Below are positions 47,268 to 58,010 of a DNA stretch of 64,000 nucleotides, one piece after another (the first letter of the stretch is position 1; each line of letters opens with the position of its first letter). A model generated the notes under the pieces. That model was not told the origin of the DNA. It ran no database searches and saw nothing but the letters and a program-made list of their open reading frames with translations. This stretch comes from Cydia pomonella (lineage: Eukaryota; Arthropoda; Insecta; Lepidoptera; Tortricidae), in the NCBI RefSeq assembly GCF_033807575.1, contig NC_084721.1:1736001-1800000 (forward strand), in the 5' to 3' direction. Made by a program: the position numbers and the translations under genes.

Positions 47268-47828
47268 ATCTGAAGTCACCTTCTAAAGCGATCGCTGAAC
47301 TACAATCTAGAAACTAGATATCTTCACGATATTTGATAGATTCTGTAGATCGCACTTCAGAATCCACCTCCATCAGAATAAATCTTTAACTCAACGGTAT
47401 CCTAAAAAGATCTTTATTTTTATAACCGTAAGAGTCTTTATTGCTGGCATGGACGTTGATGTAACGTGATCCGATCCGACGTGACCACGGTTTACTCCTT
47501 ATCTGATTGGTCATACGTAATGGTTTTTATTTATCTTTTCAGCTATTTTCCGTATATTGGCGTTCAAACTCTCCCATGGGGTCCCAGCAGCACAAGTTTT
47601 TTTGCAGAAATCGCGAAGCACAAACTTTCGATTTAAGCCAGCCAGTAAGTTTGACCTTTCCTCGCGAACTAAATTCACTCACAACTCACAAACCAGCAAG
47701 CTAACACCCCATGGCATTTGCAACTATAAAGTGTGGCAATGTCAAATTTCTTTGAAAAGATATATGGAAATATGACGATTATAACGATATACTCTCTCAC
47801 TTTGTTCTGTTCAAGTTCAGCAAAGTTA

Positions 47829-48067
47829 GCTAAGACCAGCCATACTCAACGTTATTATATAGGTAGAGAGAAATTGCTTAAAGGTGACGTTCGGATGGCA
47901 AGATGATATCTACAAACAGCTATTAACTGTCCATCGGTGGACCTTATGCCTTTTGTAATAAGGTCCACCGATGGACAGTTAACAGGCGATGCTATATGTA
48001 CCAGTATCACCTGGCGGACGACCTTAAAATGCCCGGCAGGTCGCAGGTTGAGTATGGCTGGCTTAGA
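47829..48067. mobile_element. Long fold-back element just inside the V2 donor
   Basis: The ends TAAGACCAGCCATACTCAAC and GTTGAGTATGGCTGGCTTA are inverted. The centre is a perfect 25-bp stem (47923-47947 with 47958-47982, TTAACTGTCCATCGG and onward) with a 10-base loop. Intermediate parts are imperfectly inverted. In the hth pre-mRNA this about 240-nt hairpin would begin about 57 nt after the V2 5' splice site. Confidence 0.8.
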
Positions 48068-48124
48068 CGAACTCTACCATTCTAGCAGAGCTATGAAAAA
48101 GCAGATCGTCAATGTAGTAAGTAC

Positions 48125-48266
48125 CTGTTTGCTGAAGACAGCGATGTCCTCATTAAAAGACTCTGATGAGCAGACGTCGCCGCCGGCCACGCCGGGGTCG
48201 CGCGGGGTGCACGTTGCCAGCTCGCACTTCTCGAAGATCAGCGCCAGCAGGGGGAACAGGGGGTGC
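48125..48266 (-). CDS. hth: Homothorax exon V2: first half of the MEIS/HM (Exd-binding) domain
   Basis: The minus strand reads acceptor ctgttccag, then one base completing Gly, then 47 codons, then donor GTACTT at 48124. The peptide begins HPLFPLLALIFEKCELATCT, followed by the GGDVCSSESFNEDIAVFSKQ block. This is the MEIS-A half of the HM domain (Meis_PKNOX_N family), the surface that binds Exd/PBX and promotes its nuclear import. It is nearly invariant in animals. One conservative change is visible: TPRDPG, where fly Hth and vertebrate MEIS1 as I remember them have TPREPG. The donor lacks the usual A at intron position 4 and G at position 5 and is weaker than the other four donors in this gene. 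A long fold-back element starts about 57 nt inside the following intron (47829-48067). Codon use is strongly GC-ending. Confidence 0.97.
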
Positions 48267-48308
48267 CTGGAACAGGTTGCCGGTTAGTCAGCTTGTAGTT
48301 TTGGTACA

Positions 48309-48441
48309 TGTTTTTTTATGATATAGGAGGCAAACGAGACAAATAACTTAAGCAATACCGTCGCCCATGGACACCTGCAACACCAGAGGGGTTGCAAGTG
48401 CGTTGCCATCAGGTTAAGATAGGACGCTCTTTTCTTGAAGG
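48309..48441 (+). repeat. Family B copy beside exon V2
   Basis: TTTTTTTATGATATAGGAGG, CCGTCGCCCATGGACACCTG, CACCAGAGGGGTTGCAAGTG, and GACGCTCTTTTCTTGAAGG at the end. It lies 42 bp upstream (in transcript sense) of the V2 acceptor. Confidence 0.8.
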
Positions 48442-50260
48442 TATGTTGTATCATCATCGTCAGTAGGTACTTTGAATGATATAACTGCCAATTCCAGTCT
48501 TCTGGATAAGCCAAGTTCTACCTAAAACTCTCTATTTCCAGTTATAGTTGAGCTGGATGTATAATGGCAGAAGTTGATGATATAATCATAAAAGGAGATG
48601 AAAAGGGACTGTAATACTGTAAGAACAGACACCTATGCAGTCCTGATCCTGATTAATAAGAAGTTACGTCAAAGGAACGCTTTCTGACTAACGATTCCTT
48701 CTTTGGACAGCGTAAAATTTTAAGCATCCCAAATTAAAGGACTTAAATACGTAATATTATAAATCTTTATCTCAACTTTTAAGCAAATCAAAGCCACACC
48801 CTTCACGCTCTTCACAGTCGCGGCAAATCTTATAAATTTAAACAATAGGATAATTGAGTGCGCGAGTGAGATGAGATGCAGATTGTGATGAGACGTGCTG
48901 CCGATATAATCTAGTGTCTTGGATGTGGGGTCCCAGTGTCAGCGACACATGGTGACACGGTGACATTGTTCGAATAAAAGACTTACCCAAATTAAATCGC
49001 ATAAAACCAGTTTATTATGTATCTTACATGTTTTTATTACCGCATATTTGGAATGCTTTGGCAAGTACGCGTATAAAAATTGACCTAAATAACTATCTAG
49101 TGAGAAATGAAATAGCTAGTAATGTTTCATCAATATTCAATACATCGATATCATTGAAAGCAATCTTTACGGCATTTTTAACATGTGATAATTGCGTAAA
49201 ATTTATTCCCTCCTCGCAAAAAATACTCAGATCAATCTAAAAACTAACGCTCTTAACCATTTAAAAAAATACTTTTACGATTACGACAAAAAAAAAAGTA
49301 AAAACTGGCGCGAACATCTTTAAATCAAAGTGACAAAGATTTACGAGCGTTATGGAGTTTATAGCAGAAAATTAAAAGTCGGAATATGAAAACACACCAC
49401 TTATTATTAGCCATTATCATAATACGCGGTTACTGTACTCACACGGTTACGCATCTACGCACAAAACACAAGAAATGGCGTAAAACAAATAAAACGCAGT
49501 ATTAAAAAGTGTAAGAAAGCCATTTAAGAAAAAGGTGACCTTTAAATACGCCACAGTTCGTATTTACGGCGGGAAATTAAAAATATTCATTGTTCATAGT
49601 CAGTTAGATTTATTCGAACATGGAAGCATCGGAGCGTTGAGTTATGAATACTTTAATGTCATAAAATCCGTGGTTTATGGTTTTATATACTTACATGCAA
49701 TAAAAATAAAGAAACCTAGAAACGTAAAACAGCGTTTTAATTAAAGTTTAACCTAGATCTGATTTGATATTACGTTTGTGTGAAAATGTTTTAACACTAA
49801 CAAAACTAAACAGTATTTGTTTTAACTATGTTCTGAACGTCAAATAGGTTTGTATACTCAAATTAGTAATCATAGCAAAAAACGGTATATGTGATGATAA
49901 ATCCTTTTGTTTCCTGATATTTCTTATCCAATTTTGAACTTGATATCTTAAATATCACAATTCTATGGAACAAAATGGTGGGTAACGAAATTCGCCCTCA
50001 CTGGCTCCCGCCCTCTGTTGACAAGTTTTGGTCTGATAAAACTAAGCTCCTTGTAATGGAGCAAGTGGCAGAGGTCGCGCCTCTGACTGATACCATCTCA
50101 TCACGGCTATGAAACGCAAATTCTGACCAAAGATTGTTTAGCATAATGTCTTTTCCGAATTTAGGTGGAAATTTAATGGAGCTAAAAGGCTTTTAGCGAT
50201 AAAGGAAAGATTGTTTTTAATTACAAAGTGCCTATGGAAACTGTGCAAGAAATAATGGAG

Positions 50261-50309
50261 GATTATATTGATCTGTAGATTAAACTTTTAACTACAGATC
50301 AATATAATC
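50261..50309. repeat. Perfect 18-bp hairpin
   Basis: GATTATATTGATCTGTAG at 50261-50278 is the exact reverse complement of CTACAGATCAATATAATC at 50292-50309, with a 13-base loop. It may be a MITE remnant. It is too short to argue for a microRNA precursor. Confidence 0.8.
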
Positions 50310-51789
50310 AACAAACTGTATTTTTGGTACGTTCAAGATTCATATAATGAAATGTGTCGAAAAGATTAGTCAAAGGTCCCACACTTTGTCGCTTACCATA
50401 AGGTCGAGATTTGCTTGTATCTTTATACGAATAACCTGTCAAGGCGTCCTTATAGCAAGCGACAAGGGAGAACGTTTTGCCGGCCGCGGAGACAAATAGT
50501 CATTTGATTAGCAAGCAAGGAACCTAACTCTATAGTTACTTGCTCTAGGTTGAAAATCATCAAATTCCAACGGATTACTCTTTCGAATTATTATTTATAA
50601 TTTCTCACGCTATGCCACAAATAGCAACCATAAATAACAAATATCATAAAAAATTAAAACGGAATCAATTTTCCTATTTATCTCATCCATAAATTAACAG
50701 TATCGACTCGTGCGCAGCTGTTAATGTCACTGATAGCTGCTGTTAGAGCCATCAATGTCCTAATATGTCACATTATTTACGTTGTTAGGCGGCGGGTTAT
50801 ATTTGTATTAATATATATTCGTTTACTACACAGTAATAAATGTGGTGTAGTTGAAGATTGGAAAAGTCACAAATATGGAATCTTAAGGTAAAGGAGGAAG
50901 CTGTTAAATATGAAAAATAAGACATACAATTAAAAGCAAACACTTCATATAAAGCATATTGAGTTCATAAATCGCATCAGAATGAAATCAAAGCAAGGAA
51001 TTGAGAGCCTAACTATAATAGGCTTGAGACCATCTAAAGGAAAAGCAGCAATCACGTATAAGTACAGGGAGTTCAGGGAAGTCAAGAAGGTTGCAAACAG
51101 ATGAAGAGACGTACTCGTTTCACAAGTTATACCGGCAATTACAATTCATACAGTTGATAAACTGATGAAAGCAATCATAAGAAGACTACATCATTTTTTA
51201 AACACAGTTTCGATGTAAATTACCCAGTCCATAATGCTATGAACCCTATATCCGCGTAAATGTCACAAATATTTGTCACAATAATAACAAAGATTATGAC
51301 GTATCACACTATCAGATAACCCTCTGCCGAGCGCCATGATACGGATCCATAATTATGTCTATATCAGGTAATAACTGATAGTGCGTGTCGTCACGATTGG
51401 AGAGTGCTAGTTCGAGGAATTATTGCTGATGTTGCTGGTGGAAAATTGAAACTAGACAACCATGTCGAATGCTTAGCAGAAGTCATAATTAATGAATGGT
51501 GACGAAGATAAAGAATTTACTTTAAAAAGTATGTTAAAGAAACTAATTTATACTACGACAGAAATGAAGGAATGCACCTAAAAGAGATCATAATCAATTT
51601 TGAAGATGTATTGTAATAAATAAGATGTTCTGAAGATAGCAGTGTAGAAGATTTATCTTAGGATAGCAAACGATTTCTGATGAAATCAAATGTAAATACT
51701 TATTAAAACCAGGATAGGACTCTCTATCCAGAATAAATCATTTTTATATGGATTGGATGTGGATTGCTATGTATATGGATTGCTGGAAT

Positions 51790-51880
51790 GTTCAAAATAA
51801 TGTACCCCAGTATAAGTCAAAAAAATGGGTCTAAATAGAGTACCCTGAGGAATACCACTAATCTATGAGGGGTACTCTAT
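51790..51880 (-). pseudogene. Non-LTR reverse transcriptase remnant (SGIPQGTL motif)
   Basis: The minus strand at 51859-51812 reads SGIPQGTLFRPIFLTY, the conserved RT block normally written SG[VI]PQGS.LGP.LF..Y in jockey/CR1-type elements. EYPS, an in-frame TAG, and Ile precede it, so the frame is broken. The following catalytic YxDD block was not found. It lies about 150 bp inside the V1 donor. Confidence 0.65.
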
Positions 51881-52010
51881 ACACATAAGCCCTAAGTATA
51901 TAGTATAGAAGTTAAGAGCCTTAAGCATGCATTAGGATGTAAGAAATATGTAGAAGAGTTTACCAGCTCATCAAAAATATAGAAACATCACACGTTACCA
52001 CCGGACTCAC

Positions 52011-52183
52011 CCGTATATTGCGTCCTTGTCTCTCTTATGGACGAGCGGCTCGCCAGGCAGCGCGTGCGCGGGCGCCGCGGGCGGGGGGTAGTGGACCGCG
52101 GGGAGGTGGGGGTGCGTCAGTCTATGCTCGTGGTACATCGCGCCCCCCTCCATGTAACCACCCCCGTGGAGGCCCTCGTCGTA
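52011..52183 (-). CDS. hth: Homothorax exon V1: N-terminal His/Pro/Ala-rich segment to DKDAIYG
   Basis: The minus strand reads acceptor ...ttttcttgcag at 52184, then 57 codons plus two bases, then donor GTGAGT at 52010. The peptide opens YDEGLHGGGYMEGGAMYHEH, matching the start of insect Hth just after the short MAQPR start peptide. A low-complexity stretch rich in His, Pro and Ala follows, then the conserved KRDKDAIYG that leads into the HM domain. The last Gly codon is split: GG here and G in the next exon. Codon third positions are almost all G or C. This segment is poorly structured and variable in the family, apart from its two ends. The exon begins at a codon boundary, so a separate upstream coding exon with the initiator ATG is required. 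It was not found within the window. V1 is separated from V2 by a 3.7-kb intron. Confidence 0.95.
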
Positions 52184-53886
52184 CTGCAAGAAAATTAAGG
52201 TTAGGATAGGTGATATCACCAGGGCTTTATTAGAAAGGCAAAAAATCGGCCAGGATGAAAAGTACTCGCTACATATAGAGCGATTTATAGTATTCACGAC
52301 TCTCAGACATAAATGGAAGAAGGAAGACAAAGAAGTAATATAGTCGGATTAAAGTCTGCACCGACTTTGACGTATCAGTGTGGAAGTGATTAAACATTAT
52401 ATTTTGTGTTATTCTATAGATAGTATTCTCCAAAACAATATATGAAAAATAGACAGTCTGGTTACCTACAATTTCTTATTAAATATAACAAATAAGATAT
52501 TACACTATACACTGTCGTCAGATCATGCTACGGCCGCTCAAAGAATGACGGGTGTGTTAGAGACTTAAATTGCTGGTTTTGATTTTTGTGGAGTCACTGC
52601 ACACCTGTCTCTAGCCGTTTAGAGAATGACAGGAAATATTCTATTATTCAGAATTACAAGAGGTATATAACTACATATTGTTAATATAGCACATTTGAAA
52701 ACCTTCATAATGTTCATCAAAAACCAATAAACACCTATTTTGCAAAGAAACAAGTCATCGCTTCTAAAGGCATTACCAGAATAAACCCCTTCATTCACCT
52801 CTCACTCTATTTAAGTGCCCAAAAAAGGGACAAAACATAATCCATTTACACTTCTCTTACAATTAAAAAGTTTTAAGTTGTCCAAAAAGAACGAAGGGCA
52901 CTGAATATTCATTAAAATAGTCGAGTCATCGACCGATGGCTATCTGACATCAATTAAACTTGCTTAAGCTTTTAAAATATATTCCCTTGAGATTACGGGT
53001 CTTAAAGAATATTTGACAGGCCACTTAGGACCGCTTTTGTCTTTCAAGTAATTGTAATTAATTGAGATAACCTCTATTTTACAAACAAATTTTGTATGTT
53101 CAAACTTTTCACATATATCCCAAACAATAGTGTGTTTACGAACAATAGAACAAGCTTTGAAAACTGCACAAAATTAAGACATGTATAGGCTTAAAGAACT
53201 CGCATCCAGGCCATAATTGTAAAAAAAAATTGAGATATGTATCATCTTAAAATGTTCCAAACCGCACGTAGTAACGTAAGTATTATATGAATAGACCCAA
53301 CGATTTTGAAGAGCGGGTCTGCTATCAAATACAGTGACTGTGCGATTTGGACCGATCGATGCATCATTACCTCGCCTAAAACGTTAGTAGACATTTTTGT
53401 TGTCGTAGGCATGACAAACACGCTCCGATAAATTTTAGATTCGAAAAACGCCTTAACTTTTTTTTCAACGCGGAAGCACTGGCTGAAATTTCCGCGGGAA
53501 AAAAAAGTTTGTGCCAGTTGGAAAAGCTAATAAGTAGAAATAAAATGTATCTCATTTTCACTTCTTATAAACATCCTGTGTCAATAATTTAAACCTTTAT
53601 ACCGGAACACATAACTGTCGACGTTAGTTGGACTGTGAGTTTTTATTGCCATTCTACTGTTTTTTATATTTCTACGCGCAGTATCAGTTTCAGTCGATAA
53701 AGTAAGCACTAGGTCTCGTTACTGGCTACCTACTTAGCACTCACACAGCAAGTAAACAATACATACGCGTACAGACAGCATATTGAACGGAATGAATGAA
53801 TGAAAAAATATGACGCTTTCGAGCACCTTGCATTTAAAATACCCTTACCATGTCATGTTAGATGTTTCGTAGGTATCATAATAGAG

Positions 53887-54110
53887 AGCTTTTCAGTCGA
53901 GTACAGTGTTTAGGCAACGACGTTTGCTGAGTTGCCTAAGTGAGGTACGAGATTGAAAAGCTTGATTATATCACTATTGTATACAATACTTCTACGAGGC
54001 CTCCAAAAAAAATTATTTTTACTGTAAAACCTAAATAAGTAATGAAAATTGGCAAGCATCTAAGTAGACAAAAAGACATAAACGCGCGAGCCCCCGCCCG
54101 TCTGTCCCCC
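53887..54110. repeat. Dispersed repeat family D, copy 2
   Basis: GCTTTTCAGTCGAGTACAGT, TTGCTGAGTTGCCTAAGTGA and GGTACGAGATTGAAAAGCTT form the core, which is the reverse complement of the core of copy 1 at 2465-2720. The flank TATACAATACTTCTACGAGG, AATGAAAATTGGCAAGC and ACATAAACGCGCGAG is in the same orientation as copy 1. Confidence 0.7.
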
Positions 54111-55249
54111 GTTCTATGGAAGCAAGGCGGCATGTGATTGGTCAATTTTTTTTATAGTTGACTACAGCGTAATATTGAAATAAATTTTATAATTGAGTTG
54201 AGAGCCCAAACATGAAAATTACGCAATTATAATTTGGTATACGAAATCTTAATTCAACCATTATCTACAGTCAACGAGTAGAAAAAGAGTTTTCTATAAT
54301 TTTAAAGCCTCTAAAATCTTGTCTATGTTTTTTTAGACCAGAAACTGGATTCGGATATTCAGCTGGTCGTAAAGAAAGATCCAAAATACATATACGAATT
54401 ATAATGTTCGATTTCACTATCACAAAATCAATAACTATCGAACAGGCATTTGAATAATCTCATACGATCGCGTATAGATACGAAATATTGTCACATTAAA
54501 TTTATCATTTTATCTGTATGATTACAATAATTACTATTAAGATTGAATAGATGTTATGTAAACGGAACTATGGTTTGTTATTGATAAAATTCCTTTTACA
54601 ACTAAACATATATAAGTAGGTAGGAACTATTTCCATATGAGTAATAAATAGAAAAGGAGGTAAAATCGGGTTGAACGTTTTTAATAATTAAGCCGTGGGC
54701 AGAAACTATTTCCTACAGCAATTATTTCGTTTCCAGTTTTTGCAAAATGGGGAAACTGGTTTCCAATCGTTTTGCTGACGCTACGTACACTGTATGGTAT
54801 TGCATTCACGGGACTTTATTAGTTACCGCCGATGTTAAAAGCAATAATTGTTTTAGTGCGAATATTGCTCAAGATTGCTGATAAGCTAAATATACTCGTA
54901 AATATTAATATGCCCGGGAATAAAGGTGACATAACGTGGGAAAGGTTAGAAACTTGGGTACAAACTTTTGGAGCAAAACATGCGAAACAACACACTCCTC
55001 GACACTTCGGTACGGAGTGAAACATGTCGGGCGTTTTTGACTTAAAGTGACCCATTTTAATATATTTAATATAGCAAAACATGCATTGTAAAACTGTTTT
55101 TTTTTCAAGGAGAAATGAAAGAAATCAACTTTTTCTGTAAAACTGCGTTATAATTAAAGACCAAACATTCCATTGAAAAAACTTAGGCTAGTTTTTAAAA
55201 AGCAGCATTTGTGTCAACGTTCCTACAGAAAGGGAGCTCAAAAATATAA

Positions 55250-55325
55250 TGTATTCAAACACCTGGACAATGTGGTGCTCAGATATTTGTGAACATCTTG
55301 TTCGCTCCGATATATTTGACAGTGC
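55250..55325. repeat. Family G fragment
   Basis: GTGCTCAGATATTTGTGAAC and GCTCCGATATATTTGACAG match parts of the fold-back at 4076-4197. The second arm is degraded. Confidence 0.5.
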
Positions 55326-56308
55326 AACGTGGCATTAAGTCTTTTTCACACCCCTTTATGACAATTTAAATATTCACTTTTGTATCAAATAATACCCTTA
55401 CAGTATATGTAATAAAATGAATTGGCAGAAATGCAAACTATCCGCGTATAAAACATAAGTATTTAAGTAACCCCTAATTGTAAACTATATAAACCGCAAA
55501 ACACACGATTCCCTGCCATAAAAAATTCAACGCTAAATTACACACCGCAAACATCACTGAAGGGAAATTAAATCATTACTTAAAACTGCAGTAACACAAT
55601 AATGATTCGTTATTAGCCATTTACTAAACCTTTATACGACCATTATAGGACTATAACTAAGGGACGGAGAGTAGCAATCTAGCGTTTGCTCCCTAGGTTA
55701 TGGTATATTAAGCAAATTATGGACTAGGAACCAGAGCCTGCTACATTGATTTAAGTACTATTAATCGTAGCCACCTGTAGGCCTATATCGCAGGTGGTCG
55801 GGTAATAGTTATATAGTGGGTCTTTTCAAGGTGTTTTATTGGGGTTATAATTAATATTAAGTTTTTTTAGCCAGACCGTTATTCATTTGCTTTAATTAGT
55901 TGTATAATTGCTGGATATGTTTTATTCATGCGTGAAAACTAAACTGCTTTTAATTGGTAGAGCAAAATGTACGTAATTTCAGAATTCCTACTCTATATTT
56001 ATCGTAGATATTTGAATAGAATATTACTACTGAAACGTAAAATACAAAAAGGTATAATAGAGTATATCGTAGTCTTTTCACATAATCCTTACTTAATCTC
56101 ATAAATACGAAAGTAACTCTTGTCTGTCTTGTCTATTCCCTCTTCACGCTTAAACTACTGAACTGATTTAAATGAGATTGAATATGGTGATGGTTTGAAG
56201 CCTGGGAAAGGACATAAGATAATTTTTAACAATCATCATCATCACGGATATCAAGCTAGTATCCAATATTTTAAGAACCTGTGTTGGAAAAAAATGTATA
56301 TTATTATA

Positions 56309-56506
56309 GGTAATGTGCATTTATTTGTGTGTTCATCACAGATCTTTGTTCCTGAGTTATGTATGTTTTCATAATTTAAGTATTTATCTATATCTATTAT
56401 ATATATCGTCATCTAGTACCCACATCACAAACCTTATTAAGCTTACTGTAGGGCTAGGTCGATTTGTGCAAGATTGTTTCATAATATTTATATTTATATA
56501 TTTATT
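56309..56506 (+). mobile_element. SINE body without tRNA head
   Basis: GCATTTATTTGTGTGTTCAT, TTTGTTCCTGAGTTATG, TATATATCGTCATCTAGTAC, AAGCTTACTGTAGGGCTAG and TATTTATTTAT-like ending follow the SINE order. The A and B boxes are missing. Confidence 0.8.
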
Positions 56507-57278
56507 GAACAGAAACAAAAACGACTGCATTTTTAGTACTAACGTCATTTGAATGTGTAAAGATAAAAGCTTTTGTTTTTAAAACCCGTATTATGTATGG
56601 CCCTTTACCTATCAATGCGTTTCGCCAAGATTGTACACACCAACGCGTACATTAAGGAAAACCCACTATTGTACTGGAAAATACAAAATTATTCGTTACG
56701 CGAACCTCATTACTAGCGATTTAATAACAAATCATATGCAATTCCAAACCGTACAAATCTAGCATAGATAATAAAATAATGCCAGTTATTACGTGGTTAG
56801 CCTAGCCTGTACAGTCGGCTCGATTAAGACCCGTGTACACTCGACTGTAATAATTGCGCATAAATTATACCGTCTAACGATTTCACACTATTTGAATTCC
56901 TAGCCTAGCTATGCCTAGGTTTAAATGACTCTTCCTTGTGAGTGCACGTTTTGCTGTCTGCAGTTATAGCTCATATTATTATTTATTTCACTCTTAAGCA
57001 CTTCTTACTTAATTCAGAAGCCTAAATCGTAAAGATACAGCCACGTTTAGTAAGTCTGAGTAGTTGAGGTGGTCTGTGGCCTGGCTGCATTAAGATATTT
57101 TTTAGATCCTAGTTAGGATGCCAATTAGGACGACTGAATAAATTAAGGTGTGTGAAACGTTTTATACTATGCAAATGTGAATGTGAATGAAAAATTTTAC
57201 GCTTATTAATTATTTTGGATGGTTCATTCGCTCATCTATAATTGTATAAAATTAGTTCTTTAATGTGATATTGACAGC

Positions 57279-57400
57279 CTCCTAACCGAGCCGGTATAGT
57301 AACCCTGCTTACGTAGCAGGAGGTCCATTAATATATCGTCATCTAGTCAACAACAATAGAACATTAGACATGACTATGACTAGATCGATGTATGTAAAAT
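57279..57400 (+). mobile_element. Internally deleted SINE
   Basis: The head CTCCTAACCGAGCCGGTATA then AACCCTGCTTACGTAGCAGGAGG jumps directly to ATATATCGTCATCTAGTCAA, skipping the B box and the GGGCATTTATTT region. Confidence 0.5.
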
Positions 57401-57610
57401 TGTCCTATAACATTATAACACTATATTCATTGACAGGTATCGTAAAACTGCCAAATCAGTGGATCAAGTGACGCATAGATCTATGCAAACTTGGATCAAT
57501 AAAACTAATAATGATATACAGCTGATTTAAAACTCGTTTGACGCATTTAAGTTCTATAACATTTTAATTATTATTTTATTGCACCTGGAATACCTACTGA
57601 TATGACATAC

Positions 57611-57761
57611 ATTTATTTAATTCCGCTACCTAAAGGTTGTCTGGAAGAGATCGCTTTTTAGCGATAAAACCGCCTGTTGTTTACCTCTTCTTAATGTGCT
57701 GTATTATTTGTATTGTTTATGTATAGAGGTCTGCAATAAAGAGTATTTGCATTGTTTTGTA
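57611..57761 (+). repeat. Dispersed repeat family E, copy 2
   Basis: It matches 2935-3097: AAAGGTTGTCTGGAAGAGAT, TTTTTAGCGATAAAACCGCC, then GCAATAAAGAGTATTTGCAT. The AATAAA is a plausible element polyadenylation signal. Confidence 0.7.
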
Positions 57762-57814
57762 ATTAAATTACCTACTCAAGTAAAATTAGTTTTATGAGTT
57801 AGTGTAGGTCAAAT

Positions 57815-58010
57815 CTTGGAAGCTAAATTTGACCCACTTCTTAATTTTCTATTGAGCTGAAATTTGGATGACAATGCAATATAATGATGACATGGAGCTG
57901 ATCTGATGATGGAGGTAGGACGTGGACATGGTAACTCTGTGATACAATAACGCAAACTAATTATGTTTGGTGTTTTTAGAATTGTCTTGATAAACATTTG
58001 TTGCCTGTGG
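57815..58010 (+). repeat. Dispersed repeat family C, copy 2
   Basis: ATTGAGCTGAAATTTGGATG, ATGGAGCTGATCTGATGATG, CAATAACGCAAACTAATTAT and GTGTTTTTAGAATTGTCTTG are collinear with 4740-4925. Confidence 0.65.

Larger units (their letters stand above)
21755..48124 (-). other. hth: Giant intron between V2 and V3 (26.4 kb)
   Basis: The intron runs from the weak V2 donor GTACTT to the V3 acceptor gttcacag. About 21.8-27.4 kb shows almost no recognisable repeat. From 27.4 kb on it carries SINE copies (27441, 32732, 32984, 38026, 40331, 42621), family-B repeats (30897, 34311, 41740, 42510), RTE-like LINE tails (32193, 36747, 38362), a tandem duplication (36038-36320) and fold-backs (41876, 47131, 47829). 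GC-richer unique islands occur near 26.0, 35.0-35.2, 38.6-38.8, 40.0-40.2 and 45.6-46.3 kb. No nested gene was recognised on either strand. Confidence 0.85.
48267..52010 (-). other. hth: Intron between V1 and V2 (3.7 kb)
   Basis: The intron runs from donor GTGAGTCCGG to acceptor cctgttccag. It holds a family-B repeat at 48309-48441, a perfect 18-bp hairpin at 50261-50309 and a reverse transcriptase remnant near 51812-51859. The rest is AT-rich and featureless to my eye. Confidence 0.85.
11710..52183 (-). other. hth: homothorax (hth) transcription unit, visible part (five coding exons)
   Basis: Five minus-strand exons at 52011-52183, 48125-48266, 21704-21754, 17300-17350 and 11710-11877 join in one open frame of 195 codons that matches the N-terminal half of insect Homothorax / vertebrate MEIS. 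Lengths are 173, 142, 51, 51 and 168 bp. The first junction splits a Gly codon (two bases plus one) and all later junctions fall between codons. Hth is a nuclear TALE-class transcription factor. Its MEIS (HM) domain binds Exd and its C-terminal homeodomain binds DNA. In insects it patterns proximal appendages, head and trunk identity with the Hox proteins. No homeodomain exon (expected motif WFINARRRI) was seen on either strand, so that part lies left of position 1. No ATGGCNCAR-type start was found between 52184 and 64000, so the start exon lies to the right. Confidence 0.96.

Noticed and set aside
49028..49240. 70-codon frame with LPHIWNALAS near its start, faintly like a LINE C-terminus
   Set aside because: Only a few residues resemble the WN.LP pattern, and the rest does not. 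This is too weak to call.
52018..52209. Plus-strand GC-rich frame with Gly/Arg-rich peptide
   Set aside because: It is the reverse of hth exon V1. The minus-strand peptide matches Homothorax and has proper splice sites.
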